A stretch of DNA of 64,000 bases from an uncultured Candidatus Actinomarina sp. (GTDB lineage Bacteria; Actinomycetota; Acidimicrobiia; Actinomarinales; Actinomarinaceae), in contig CACLXG010000001.1 in NCBI GenBank assembly GCA_902610815.1, positions 504,056 to 568,055 of the forward strand. The letters are read 5' to 3'. Both the position numbers and the translations under genes were made by a program. Below are positions 55,441-62,964 of this stretch, one piece after another. Within the stretch, counting starts at the first letter, position 1. Each line of letters begins with the position of its first letter. The notes below the pieces were generated by a model. The model was not told the DNA's origin, did no database searches, and saw only the letters and a program-made list of their open reading frames with translations.

Positions 55441-56021
55441 CTCTCTTCTTCCTCTAATATCTGTCTTAATTTTTGATGAGCTCTATGCAGCCTAACTTTT
55501 GCAGCTGTCACACTGATTCCAAGAAACTCGGCAATCTCTTTGTGTGATCTTCCTTCGATATTTTTTAACTCAACAATTATCCTTTGATCAATTGGAATTT
55601 TATCTAAGGCACTCACTAAGACAGAGGATAAATCAGAATTGATTGCAACTAGCTCTGGGTCTTTTTTTTCGTCAATAATAATTGGCTCATAAGTGTCCTC
55701 GATATTAAGAGTATTATGCTTTTTTGCTTTTTTTCTAAGAGTCCAAGCTGTATTAACAGTAATTCTATAAATCCAGGTACTGAATGTAGAATCTCCACGA
55801 AATTTTTCTATAGCTTTCCATGCTCTTATAAATGACTCTTGTGCAACATCGTTTGCCATTTCTCTGTTACCAGTTAATTTGTAAGCCAATGAAAAGACTA
55901 AATCCTGATGTCTAATAACTAGTTGTTCAAATGCAGATTTATCACCAAACTGTGATTTTTTGACTAACTCTGCATTAGAGATGTCATCGTTGTAGTTTTC
56001 TAAATTAGAAGCGCTTTTCAT
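55437..56021 (-). CDS. ECF-type RNA polymerase sigma factor
   Basis: A 194-residue group 4 sigma factor. Region 2 (about 20-90) has F-E-Q-L-V-I-R-H-Q-D-L-V-F-S-L-A-Y and D-V-A-Q-E-S-F-I-R-A-W, with the promoter-melting F-S-T-W-I-Y-R-I. Region 4 (about 135-190) has the helix-turn-helix I-E-G-R-S-H-K-E-I-A-E-F-L-G-I-S-V. It is followed by its anti-sigma and lies in the stretch between rpmG and tRNA-Trp. Confidence 0.93.
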   Translation of the reverse strand: MKSASNLENYNDDISNAELVKKSQFGDKSAFEQLVIRHQDLVFSLAYKLTGNREMANDVAQESFIRAWKAIEKFRGDSTFSTWIYRITVNTAWTLRKKAKKHNTLNIEDTYEPIIIDEKKDPELVAINSDLSSVLVSALDKIPIDQRIIVELKNIEGRSHKEIAEFLGISVTAAKVRLHRAHQKLRQILEEEER

Positions 56022-56058
56022 TATCTAAAGTAAGAATAATTATGAAAAATTAATAAAT

Positions 56059-56220
56059 CTACCTTTTTTCTCTGTGAAGAGTGTGCTTTCGCAATCTAGG
56101 GCTATATTTCATTAGCTCTAGCCTATCCGGTGTGTTTGTTTTATTTTTAGTAGTCACATAATTGTGATCACCAGTTTCTGTACACACCAAAGTGATCGGT
56201 GGCCTTTTATCAGACGCCAT
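56059..56220 (-). CDS. rpmG: 50S ribosomal protein L33, zinc-ligand-poor form
   Basis: A 53-residue L33, too short for most gene callers. [40 protein letters not shown] identify it. Only one of the four zinc cysteines of C+ L33 remains, so it should not bind zinc in the usual way. It lies after tRNA-Met, the usual actinobacterial position. Confidence 0.93.
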   Translation of the reverse strand: MASDKRPPITLVCTETGDHNYVTTKNKTNTPDRLELMKYSPRLRKHTLHREKR

Positions 56221-56241
56221 TTTTTTCCTTTCTTACTCTTG

Positions 56242-56315
56242 TAGCGGCGGGCAGACTTGAACTGCCGACCTCACGATTATGAGTCGTGCGCTCTTACCAA
56301 CTGAGCTACGCCGCC
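56242..56315 (-). tRNA. tRNA-Met (CAT, elongator)
   Basis: A 74-base cloverleaf with acceptor stem GGCGGCG/CGCCGCT and discriminator A. The anticodon arm CACGA-CTCATAA-TCGTG gives CAT. The acceptor stem starts with a G-U pair and the anticodon stem lacks the three consecutive G-C pairs of initiator tRNA, so it is taken as elongator Met; a lysidine-modified Ile tRNA is a less likely alternative. Confidence 0.93.
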
Positions 56316-56337
56316 TTAAGACTTAGTTTAGCCTCTG

Positions 56338-56410
56338 AGCCCTCTTCCGGGATTGAACCGGAGACCTCTTCCTTACCATGGAAGTGCTCTACCAACTGAG
56401 CTAAGAGGGC
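56338..56410 (-). tRNA. tRNA-Thr (GGT)
   Basis: A 73-base cloverleaf: acceptor GCCCTCT/AGAGGGC with discriminator T, anticodon arm CTTCC-ATGGTAA-GGAAG giving GGT, and T loop GTTCAATCC. It lies between tRNA-Tyr and tRNA-Met in one minus-strand cluster. Confidence 0.96.
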
Positions 56411-56414
56411 TTTA

Positions 56415-56498
56415 GTGCCGAGAGTAGGATTCGAACCTACGAAGGCGTAGCCGGCAGATTTACAGTCTGCTCCCTTTGGCCGCTCGGGCATCTCGGCA
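56415..56498 (-). tRNA. tRNA-Tyr (GTA)
   Basis: An 84-base class II tRNA with a long variable arm. The acceptor is TGCCGAG/CTCGGCA with C at the discriminator position, and the anticodon arm GCAGA-CTGTAAA-TCTGC gives GTA. It is first in the Tyr-Thr-Met cluster. A TATAAT (56526-56531 on the minus strand) upstream may be its promoter. Confidence 0.95.
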
Positions 56499-56564
56499 TA
56501 ACAATAAAGTCTCTATAAAGTTTAGATTATAAATAAAAATTAGTGAGATGAATTTTTAAATGAT

Positions 56565-56576
56565 TAGGATATTTTT
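56565..56576 (+). promoter_or_regulatory. Leaderless-type -10 box before the DUF2157 gene
   Basis: TAGGAT (56565-56570) matches TANNNT and ends six bases before the ATG, the same spacing as at 4208, 4241, 59266 and 60446. There is no Shine-Dalgarno sequence. Confidence 0.4.
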
Positions 56577-57554
56577 ATGGATAAAAAAATCCTCAACTTA
56601 TTAAATAAGTGGAAAGAAAACAATTTAATAACCGACTTTACCTATCAAGAAATTATAGAATTCGAGAGTAATTCAAGCCCAACACAAAAATCAAAAGTTG
56701 CAAAAGCAATAACATTAATTGGAAGTCTCTTTTTACTATCCGGATTACTAGGAACCCTTCCTTTGATTTGGGATAATTTAACATACTGGGCACAACTCCT
56801 TCTACTAGTTGTAACTACAGTTTTTTTAATATATGCGGCAAATTACAGTGAAAAGTTTGAAGATAAAAATATTTTTATTTTTAAATCATCTGAAAGAGTG
56901 TCTTCTATACTGTTTTTAATTTCAACAATTTCTTTTGGTTCAGTAATAGTATTTTCTTTAAATATAATCAATAACACCACAGGCTTCTCATTGTCAGAAG
57001 ATATCCAGTTATTAATAGTTTCATTTATGGTATTAATTTACTCTCTGTATATGTATTCAAGAACTAAACAAATTTTTCAACATGTAGCACTGTTTTATTC
57101 GTCTACCTTTTTTCTAGGATCAATCGGAAATATTATATTTCCTAATATTGAACCCTGGGCAGGTGGCTTATTCCTCATTGCAACAGGGCTGATTTGGGGA
57201 CTTTATACTTTTAATAAGATTTTAGGCCCTAGTTGGCTTGGCTATTTATTAGCTACTTCTACTATTTCAATTGGTTCGATAATTTTGATTGAAAATTTAT
57301 TTGGAAATAATAATCTACTTAAAATAATTTTATTAATTATTGGTTCAGTTATTTTTGTGTGGGCAAGCATACAACTTTCAGAGCAGGTAATTTTCTATAT
57401 AGGTGGTTTAGGATTAGTAATCAATCTTCCAAGATTAATAACAGAGTTACTTCCGGATAATATCTGGCCGCCACTCATTCTTTTCTTAGTTGGAGGAGTA
57501 CTTGTAGCTGTAGGTTTGTATTTAAATTCAATTCGAGAAAATCTAAAAAATTAA
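56577..57554 (+). CDS. DUF2157-type polytopic membrane protein
   Basis: A 325-residue membrane protein. A hydrophilic N-terminus of about 38 residues (L-L-N-K-W-K-E-N-N-L-I-T) precedes eight to ten hydrophobic segments, beginning with I-T-L-I-G-S-L-F-L-L-S-G-L-L-G. The layout fits the DUF2157 family, whose function is unknown. It is followed at once by a second gene (ATGA-like junction, TAATG), so the two form an operon on the opposite strand to their neighbours. Confidence 0.75.
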   Translation: MDKKILNLLNKWKENNLITDFTYQEIIEFESNSSPTQKSKVAKAITLIGSLFLLSGLLGTLPLIWDNLTYWAQLLLLVVTTVFLIYAANYSEKFEDKNIFIFKSSERVSSILFLISTISFGSVIVFSLNIINNTTGFSLSEDIQLLIVSFMVLIYSLYMYSRTKQIFQHVALFYSSTFFLGSIGNIIFPNIEPWAGGLFLIATGLIWGLYTFNKILGPSWLGYLLATSTISIGSIILIENLFGNNNLLKIILLIIGSVIFVWASIQLSEQVIFYIGGLGLVINLPRLITELLPDNIWPPLILFLVGGVLVAVGLYLNSIRENLKN

Positions 57555-58306
57555 TGACAAGTAGATTATTGTTACTCGTCTCAATTGCAATACTTTTAGT
57601 TACTACTGTTGTCGTAGCTTTATTTGGAGTTGTCCCATTACCTGAATATGAAACCTTTGAATTAGATAATGGTTTTGATGGAAAGTTAATTTATCATGTT
57701 GAGTTTCAATCGGAAAATATAATTCCTCCAGCACCTGACATCATGGATTCTTGTATTTTTTTTATAGATTTATCTGAAAACCCGACACAACAGAAAGAAG
57801 TGGTTTGCAATAGTGATCTTTACAATATCTCTAATGATATAAGTTTTTTTGATGCACAAATACATAATGATAATCAGGTTCTACTTTCATACTGGGACTA
57901 TCAAGAAAGTAATGAGCGTAAGGTTTTAATTATTGATATGGAGTCAGGAATAATATCTGAAAGTATGGATGTTGTTCCCTTAAGCGAAAACAACAGAATG
58001 AATGTATATGGAGAGAAGTTGATTGAGCCATGGGAGACGACTGACTATAACTCTCGGCTAATTGGTGTATATTATGTTAACAGAATTGACACTATCGAAG
58101 TCTTCAATTCTAGAGCACCATCAAATTACTACTTTGAATCTCTGCACTGGTCTCCTGATGGGAACAATATAGTTGCAGGAGACTCTGAAAATAATTTGAT
58201 TATATTTTCTAAAAGTAAACTATTTACTCCAGTAAAAATACCTTTGAGTGATCAAAAAGTTGATGAGAGGGTTGAATTAATTAATGTATTAGGTTGGACT
58301 AATTAG
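57554..58306 (+). CDS. Unidentified exported protein with propeller-like C-terminus
   Basis: A 250-residue protein with an N-terminal hydrophobic segment (about 5-26), a signal anchor or signal peptide without a clear lipobox. The rest is soluble and acidic. H-W-S-P-D-G-N-N-I-V-A-G-D near residue 200 recalls beta-propeller blades (TolB/WD type), but no complete repeat set is seen. Two cysteines lie at about 67 and 83. It shares one base with the DUF2157 gene and is probably co-expressed. I do not recognise it further. The end overlaps the convergent kinase gene. Confidence 0.7.
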   Translation: MTSRLLLLVSIAILLVTTVVVALFGVVPLPEYETFELDNGFDGKLIYHVEFQSENIIPPAPDIMDSCIFFIDLSENPTQQKEVVCNSDLYNISNDISFFDAQIHNDNQVLLSYWDYQESNERKVLIIDMESGIISESMDVVPLSENNRMNVYGEKLIEPWETTDYNSRLIGVYYVNRIDTIEVFNSRAPSNYYFESLHWSPDGNNIVAGDSENNLIIFSKSKLFTPVKIPLSDQKVDERVELINVLGWTN

Positions 58307-59259
58307 TTAAAATCATTCTTGGGTCTGACCCCAATTTCACTTATTACATGAGCTGCACTTCTATTAGCAATTTCAGCTGAATCTACTAAAGATAGATTTT
58401 TTTGGAGTCCATATAAATAGCCACCGGCGAAGAAATCACCCGCACCAGTTTTATCTACAACCTTAGCTTCGGTTGCATCAAAATTATAAGATCGTCCTTC
58501 TTCAATGATCAAGACACCACTCGAACCAAGCGTGCAAATTAGTTGTTTGACATTAGGAAATAGATTCAAAAAATTTTCAATAGATTCATCAATATTGTTT
58601 AGCTCAAAAAGAGAATTCAATTCATCTTCATTACAAAAAACAAAATCAATATCACTTTTAATGAAATCTTTAAAGCTTTCCCTATGCATATCTACACAAA
58701 ATACATCAGATAAGCTTATTGCATTCATTCCACCAGTTTCTTTGTTAAGTTTTGCAGCATGGAGAAAGGCTTCCTTACTTGAAGGCTTGTCCCATAGGTA
58801 TCCTTCCATATATAATATGTTTGCATCTTTTATTGAATCTACGTTTAAATCATCTACTGAGAGATATTCACCTGCCCCAAGATAGGTGTTCATAGTTCTT
58901 TCACCATCGGGAGTAATGAAAATAGCACACAACCCAGTTTGATTGTCCTCTTCTTCAAAAACTGTAAAATCTTTTAATCCTGAGTCTTTTAAGCTCGATT
59001 GGAATTGATTACCTAACTCATCATTTGAAATTTTTCCAATGAAACCAACTTCTCCACCAAGTTGAGAAATCCAATAAGCAGTATTTGCTGCTGAGCCACC
59101 AGCTTCATAAATAGGGTTCTCCATATTCTGAAGAAGAAAGTTGGAACGTTCCTTATCAACTAAAGTCATTCTTGCTTTGTTTAAATTTAGTTCATCAATC
59201 TTAGATTCTTCTATTTGGGTTAATGAATCTACTAGTGCGTTTCCAATACAAATTATCAC
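58303..59259 (-). CDS. PfkB-family carbohydrate/nucleoside kinase (adenosine kinase-like)
   Basis: A 318-residue ribokinase-fold enzyme. G-G-S-A-A-N-T-A near residue 53, G-x-I-G-K-I-S-N-D-E-L-G and the catalytic D-K-T-G-A-G-D-F-F-A-G-G near 263 are family signatures. The N-terminal G-N-A-L-V-D-S-L and overall layout resemble bacterial adenosine/sugar kinases, but the substrate is not certain. The start is GTG, six bases after TAAAAT, so the message is probably leaderless. Confidence 0.88.
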   Translation of the reverse strand: MIICIGNALVDSLTQIEESKIDELNLNKARMTLVDKERSNFLLQNMENPIYEAGGSAANTAYWISQLGGEVGFIGKISNDELGNQFQSSLKDSGLKDFTVFEEEDNQTGLCAIFITPDGERTMNTYLGAGEYLSVDDLNVDSIKDANILYMEGYLWDKPSSKEAFLHAAKLNKETGGMNAISLSDVFCVDMHRESFKDFIKSDIDFVFCNEDELNSLFELNNIDESIENFLNLFPNVKQLICTLGSSGVLIIEEGRSYNFDATEAKVVDKTGAGDFFAGGYLYGLQKNLSLVDSAEIANRSAAHVISEIGVRPKNDFN

Positions 59260-59265
59260 AAAATG

Positions 59266-59271
59266 ATTTTA
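59266..59271 (-). promoter_or_regulatory. Leaderless-type -10 box before the PfkB kinase
   Basis: TAAAAT on the minus strand, six bases before the GTG start and overlapping the stop codon of the upstream rhodanese gene. No Shine-Dalgarno sequence is seen. Confidence 0.4.
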
Positions 59272-59619
59272 AATGATTTGTCCAGGATTGCCTTCTAAAT
59301 CAACTATTTCTTTTGTGAACTTTTGAAGCTCTTTCATGCCTCCTGAAAGGTTATAAGATTCAATGTTTACAGAATTAACATAGTTTGTCACTCGACCTGA
59401 CCTGGCTCCAGACCTACAAACAAAAATATATTTTTTATCAATCATTAACCTGTCAATATTTTCAACAATACTTCCCATAGGAATATGGGTGGCACTTTTG
59501 TAATGGCCTGCATCCCATTCATCATTTTCTCTTACATCAATGATTTGATACCCTTGTTGAATTAAATTTTCAAGATCTTCTGGCATTACAGAAGGAGTGT
59601 TATTAATACCTAATACCAC
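59269..59619 (-). CDS. Rhodanese-like sulfurtransferase domain protein
   Basis: A 116-residue single rhodanese domain. I-D-V-R-E-N-D-E-W-D-A-G-H near residue 27 and the active-site loop C-R-S-G-A-R-S-G-R near 68 with the persulfide cysteine are typical. The exact sulfur acceptor is unknown. It begins inside the htpX end (17-base overlap), so it is translated with that protease gene. Confidence 0.9.
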   Translation of the reverse strand: MVLGINNTPSVMPEDLENLIQQGYQIIDVRENDEWDAGHYKSATHIPMGSIVENIDRLMIDKKYIFVCRSGARSGRVTNYVNSVNIESYNLSGGMKELQKFTKEIVDLEGNPGQII

Positions 59620-60439
59620 TCTGACGCTGCCTTAATCTTCTGACTCTTTCAACTGTAGGTGGATGTGTTGAAAATAGTTTGCTAAAACTGTTTCCAGAAA
59701 ATGCTTTGAGCGGGTCAGAAATAAATAGCTGACTTACAGCTGGATTGACATCCATTGGAACTTTTGCATACCTCTCAATTTTTTCTAAAGCAGATGCTAA
59801 AGCTAAAGGATTCCCAGAAATCTCTGCACCAGTTTTGTCCGCACCAAATTCCCTTGTTCTAGAAATTGCCATCCTGATAATTAATGAAGCTATTGGTGCC
59901 GCAATCATTGCGATAACTATCACTGCTGGATGTGTATTTCTGTTTCTATTGCCACCACCCCAAAATACCATTCTTGACATAAAGGAAATAGCAGCAGCCA
60001 ACATTGCTGCAATACTTGAAACTAGAATGTCTCTATTTTTTATATGTGATAATTCATGTGCAAGGACTCCTTCTAATTCATCTCTATTCAAAAGCTTCAA
60101 GATACCAGTTGTTACTGCTACTTTTGCATTTTTTGGGTTTCTGCCAGTTGCAAAAGCATTTGGCTGATCACTGTTAATTACATATAACTCCGGCATTGGC
60201 ATTTTTTCTTTCTGTATAAGATGGGATATTATTTGGGTAACTTCTTCGTATTCTCCATCTTTTATTGGTTGAGCTCTTGTTGATTTAATAGCTAAATTTC
60301 CGGAAAAAAAGTATATAAAAAAATTAAAAATTACAGCAAAGAAGAGTGCAGAGATTACGTCAAATCCTAAAGCAGTTGCTGAAAGTAAGACAACCAAAGT
60401 CATTAACGTTAGTAATAGAGTAGTTTTTACAAAGTTCAT
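59603..60439 (-). CDS. htpX: Membrane zinc metalloprotease HtpX
   Basis: A 278-residue M48 protease for membrane-protein quality control. Two N-terminal membrane helices (about 5-50) precede the zinc site H-E-L-S-H near residue 130, then two more helices and the third-ligand region E-F-G-A-D-K-T-G-A. N-A-F-A-T-G-R-N-P is a family phrase. Upstream, TATAAT lies six bases before the ATG. Confidence 0.95.
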   Translation of the reverse strand: MNFVKTTLLLTLMTLVVLLSATALGFDVISALFFAVIFNFFIYFFSGNLAIKSTRAQPIKDGEYEEVTQIISHLIQKEKMPMPELYVINSDQPNAFATGRNPKNAKVAVTTGILKLLNRDELEGVLAHELSHIKNRDILVSSIAAMLAAAISFMSRMVFWGGGNRNRNTHPAVIVIAMIAAPIASLIIRMAISRTREFGADKTGAEISGNPLALASALEKIERYAKVPMDVNPAVSQLFISDPLKAFSGNSFSKLFSTHPPTVERVRRLRQRQSGIRY

Positions 60440-60445
60440 AATTTA

Positions 60446-60451
60446 ATTATA
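60446..60451 (-). promoter_or_regulatory. htpX: Leaderless-type -10 box before htpX
   Basis: Perfect TATAAT on the minus strand followed by TAAATT and the htpX ATG. The spacing is identical to the two boxes at 4208 and 4241; no Shine-Dalgarno sequence is present. Confidence 0.5.
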
Positions 60452-60463
60452 AATTTGTAATAA

Positions 60464-61480
60464 TTATATTTTTTTTGCTTCCAAACAATAAAATCCGCCA
60501 AGTCCGTTTGAGTCAATAAGGGCCTTAAGACCGGACAGTTGACTATTAATTTTCAAATTTTCCATACCTTCAGATAATAAAAGTTTGTTTTGCAAATTAT
60601 CAAAATACTCATCAAAACCATTAATGATTAAAAAATCTCTCTGTAGTGACAGGTTTGATTCATAGCCCAGGGTTTTAAGTTTTCTTATCACAGCAGAAAA
60701 ATTAATATCATAAGTAATATCTACATTTCCCGGTTCTAATATTGGATCTACAGAAAGGTGGTGGTCTTTATAGGTCCTGAGTAATGACCTGTACTTTCTT
60801 TTACTTCTATCCTTTTGTTCATAACCATAATCAAAAAAAAGAATATTTTTTGGACTTAATTTGTTGATTATTTTTTCTAAAAATATATCAATATTTGTTT
60901 GAATTTCTAAGTCTATATTTTCATCAGCTTTTATACGATTACATTCAATCCACTCAACAATCTTTTTTCTTGCCTCAACAAAATCATATGAAAAGATTCC
61001 ACCATCAAAGCTAACTACTTTTTCCTGCCATTTACCATCTTTATATATCGCAATTGAACAAGGGATGTTGTCTAAAACTTCATTTCCAAAAATCAAATCA
61101 CTATTTTTATAAGTAAGTTGTTCAAGGCTTGAAGCATTTTGGATATTTTTTTGACTCAATTCTGTTCTAGCTGTCGAAGATATTTCAACAGCAAATTTAT
61201 TTTTTGTTTCAATTTGTTCAATAAGTGATCCTGTTCCAGGACCAAATTCAGTAATATTTAAATCTAAATTATTTTTTTGAATCCATTTATTAATAATTTT
61301 TCCAAAATATTCAGAAACTTCTGGAGATGTTAGAAAATCTCCACTTTTCTTTGATCTAACTTTTTCATTATTAAAAAAACCATATTTTGAATAAAGCGCT
61401 TCCTCCATATACTCATCAAAAAATATTTTGTTGGTTTTATATTTTTTTAGAAGATAGTTATTAAATTCTTTAAATTCCAA
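60464..61480 (-). CDS. SAM-dependent methyltransferase, MidA/NDUFAF7 family
   Basis: A 338-residue class I methyltransferase. F-F-D-E-Y-M-E-E-A-L-Y near residue 20, G-D-F-L-T-S-P-E-V-S near 47, the SAM motif E-F-G-P-G-T-G-S-L and G-N-E-V-L-D-N-I-P are hallmarks of MidA. The mitochondrial relative NDUFAF7 methylates an arginine of the NDUFS2 subunit and is needed for complex I assembly. Here the gene lies directly after nuoN, 3 bases apart, supporting the same role in bacteria. The start is TTG. Confidence 0.88.
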   Translation of the reverse strand: MEFKEFNNYLLKKYKTNKIFFDEYMEEALYSKYGFFNNEKVRSKKSGDFLTSPEVSEYFGKIINKWIQKNNLDLNITEFGPGTGSLIEQIETKNKFAVEISSTARTELSQKNIQNASSLEQLTYKNSDLIFGNEVLDNIPCSIAIYKDGKWQEKVVSFDGGIFSYDFVEARKKIVEWIECNRIKADENIDLEIQTNIDIFLEKIINKLSPKNILFFDYGYEQKDRSKRKYRSLLRTYKDHHLSVDPILEPGNVDITYDINFSAVIRKLKTLGYESNLSLQRDFLIINGFDEYFDNLQNKLLLSEGMENLKINSQLSGLKALIDSNGLGGFYCLEAKKI

Positions 61481-61483
61481 GTT

Positions 61484-62962
61484 TTAATTACCAAAAAAGA
61501 TCGAAGATACTTCCCCAAGGTAACTAAATATACCAGGAAATATACCTGCGACAAATGTTATGAGAACTGTAAAAGCACCTACAACTTTTAGAGGGCTTTG
61601 GAATTCCAATGTTCTATCTTCTTCAGGATTTATTAGTTCATCCATCCATATAACTTTTGAAATTCTTGCATAGTAAACAAGTGCAATAACTGCATTTATT
61701 GCACCTACTACTGCTAGAGAAATACCGACTATTTCACCTGTACTCAAAAGACTTCTAAAAACTACAAACTTTGCGAACCAGCCTCCTAGTGGAGGAATGC
61801 CTGCCAAAGAGAAAAAGAAAACAGTTGTTAGAACTCCAGCAAGAGGAGAATATTTGGCAATACCTCCCCATTCATAAAAATTATCTGAATTAGTAAATTC
61901 GGTAAAAAGATGTACGCATAAAAAGGCTCCTATATTCATAAATGCATAAATAATCAAATAAGTAACGCTTGCAAAAATACCATCTTGATAGTTTCCAGTT
62001 ATACCAGATACTGCGAGTGGTGCGATAATAAATCCAGCTTGAGATATAGAAGAATAGGCAAGTAGCCTTACTGGGTTTGTCTGCTGAAGTGCTACTAAAT
62101 TACCTAATGTCATAGTTGCACCCGCTACAATTGCCAAAATCACACCCCAACTTTGCCCAGAACTTTCAAACACCTTCGTCAAAAGCACTATCAATGCAAC
62201 AAAGCCAGTAGCTTTAGAGCTAACTGAAAGATAGGCAGTGATTGGCAAAGGAGCGCCTTCATAAGTATCTGGTGCCCAAGAATGAAATGGAACAACAGAG
62301 ATTTTAAATCCAATTCCTGATATAACTAAAATTGAACTCAACAAAAGTACTGGTGAAGAGCCTAATGAGTTTGCAAGTAGATAAGCAGATATTTCTGCGA
62401 AAACCAATTGTCCTGTTAATCCATAAATCAATGAAAATCCGTACAATATTAAAGATGCTGAGAGAACACCTAATAAGAAAAATTTAATTGCACCTTCGTT
62501 AGATTTTCTGTCTCCCTTTTTCCAACCAGATAACAAAAACATAGGTGTTGATGCTAACTCAATTCCAATAAATATTGTTAGGAGATCTCTAGACGAACTT
62601 ACAACTAAAGCACCAAGTAACGAGCTGAGGAGAAGGTAGTAATACTCCCCTTGATAGAACTTATCACTTTCTATAAAGTTTATTGAAAGTAAAAATGTCA
62701 AATAAGTAATAAGAATAAACAAACCTTTAAGAATGATTGAAAATTTATCTACTACAAAGCTATTACCAAAAGTGTAAATTGGGTCTGAGTAGGTAGCCCA
62801 CTGAATTACTAATGGTGCTAATGAAGCAAGTGTTCCAAAAAGAGCAAAAGCTGCAACAAAGTATTTAGATTTTCTTGGAAGAATTAAATCTAATATCAAA
62901 GTTCCAACAATAGTGAATATAACTATTAACTCAGTTGAAATTGCAAAGTAGTTTATTGTAAT
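61484..62962 (-). CDS. nuoN: NADH-quinone oxidoreductase subunit N, apparently ATT start
   Basis: A 492-residue proton-pumping membrane subunit of complex I with about 14 helices. F-H-S-W-A-P-D-T-Y-E-G-A-P is the family signature and charged residues lie within helices. The first ATG/GTG/TTG in frame would cut into the first helix. Read upstream, the frame adds T-I-N-Y-F-A-I-S-T-E-L-I-V-I-F-T-I-V and begins at an ATT placed six bases after GGAGG, just behind the nuoM stop. Start choice is inferred. Confidence 0.93.
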   Translation of the reverse strand: MTINYFAISTELIVIFTIVGTLILDLILPRKSKYFVAAFALFGTLASLAPLVIQWATYSDPIYTFGNSFVVDKFSIILKGLFILITYLTFLLSINFIESDKFYQGEYYYLLLSSLLGALVVSSSRDLLTIFIGIELASTPMFLLSGWKKGDRKSNEGAIKFFLLGVLSASLILYGFSLIYGLTGQLVFAEISAYLLANSLGSSPVLLLSSILVISGIGFKISVVPFHSWAPDTYEGAPLPITAYLSVSSKATGFVALIVLLTKVFESSGQSWGVILAIVAGATMTLGNLVALQQTNPVRLLAYSSISQAGFIIAPLAVSGITGNYQDGIFASVTYLIIYAFMNIGAFLCVHLFTEFTNSDNFYEWGGIAKYSPLAGVLTTVFFFSLAGIPPLGGWFAKFVVFRSLLSTGEIVGISLAVVGAINAVIALVYYARISKVIWMDELINPEEDRTLEFQSPLKVVGAFTVLITFVAGIFPGIFSYLGEVSSIFFGN

Positions 62963-62964
62963 TT

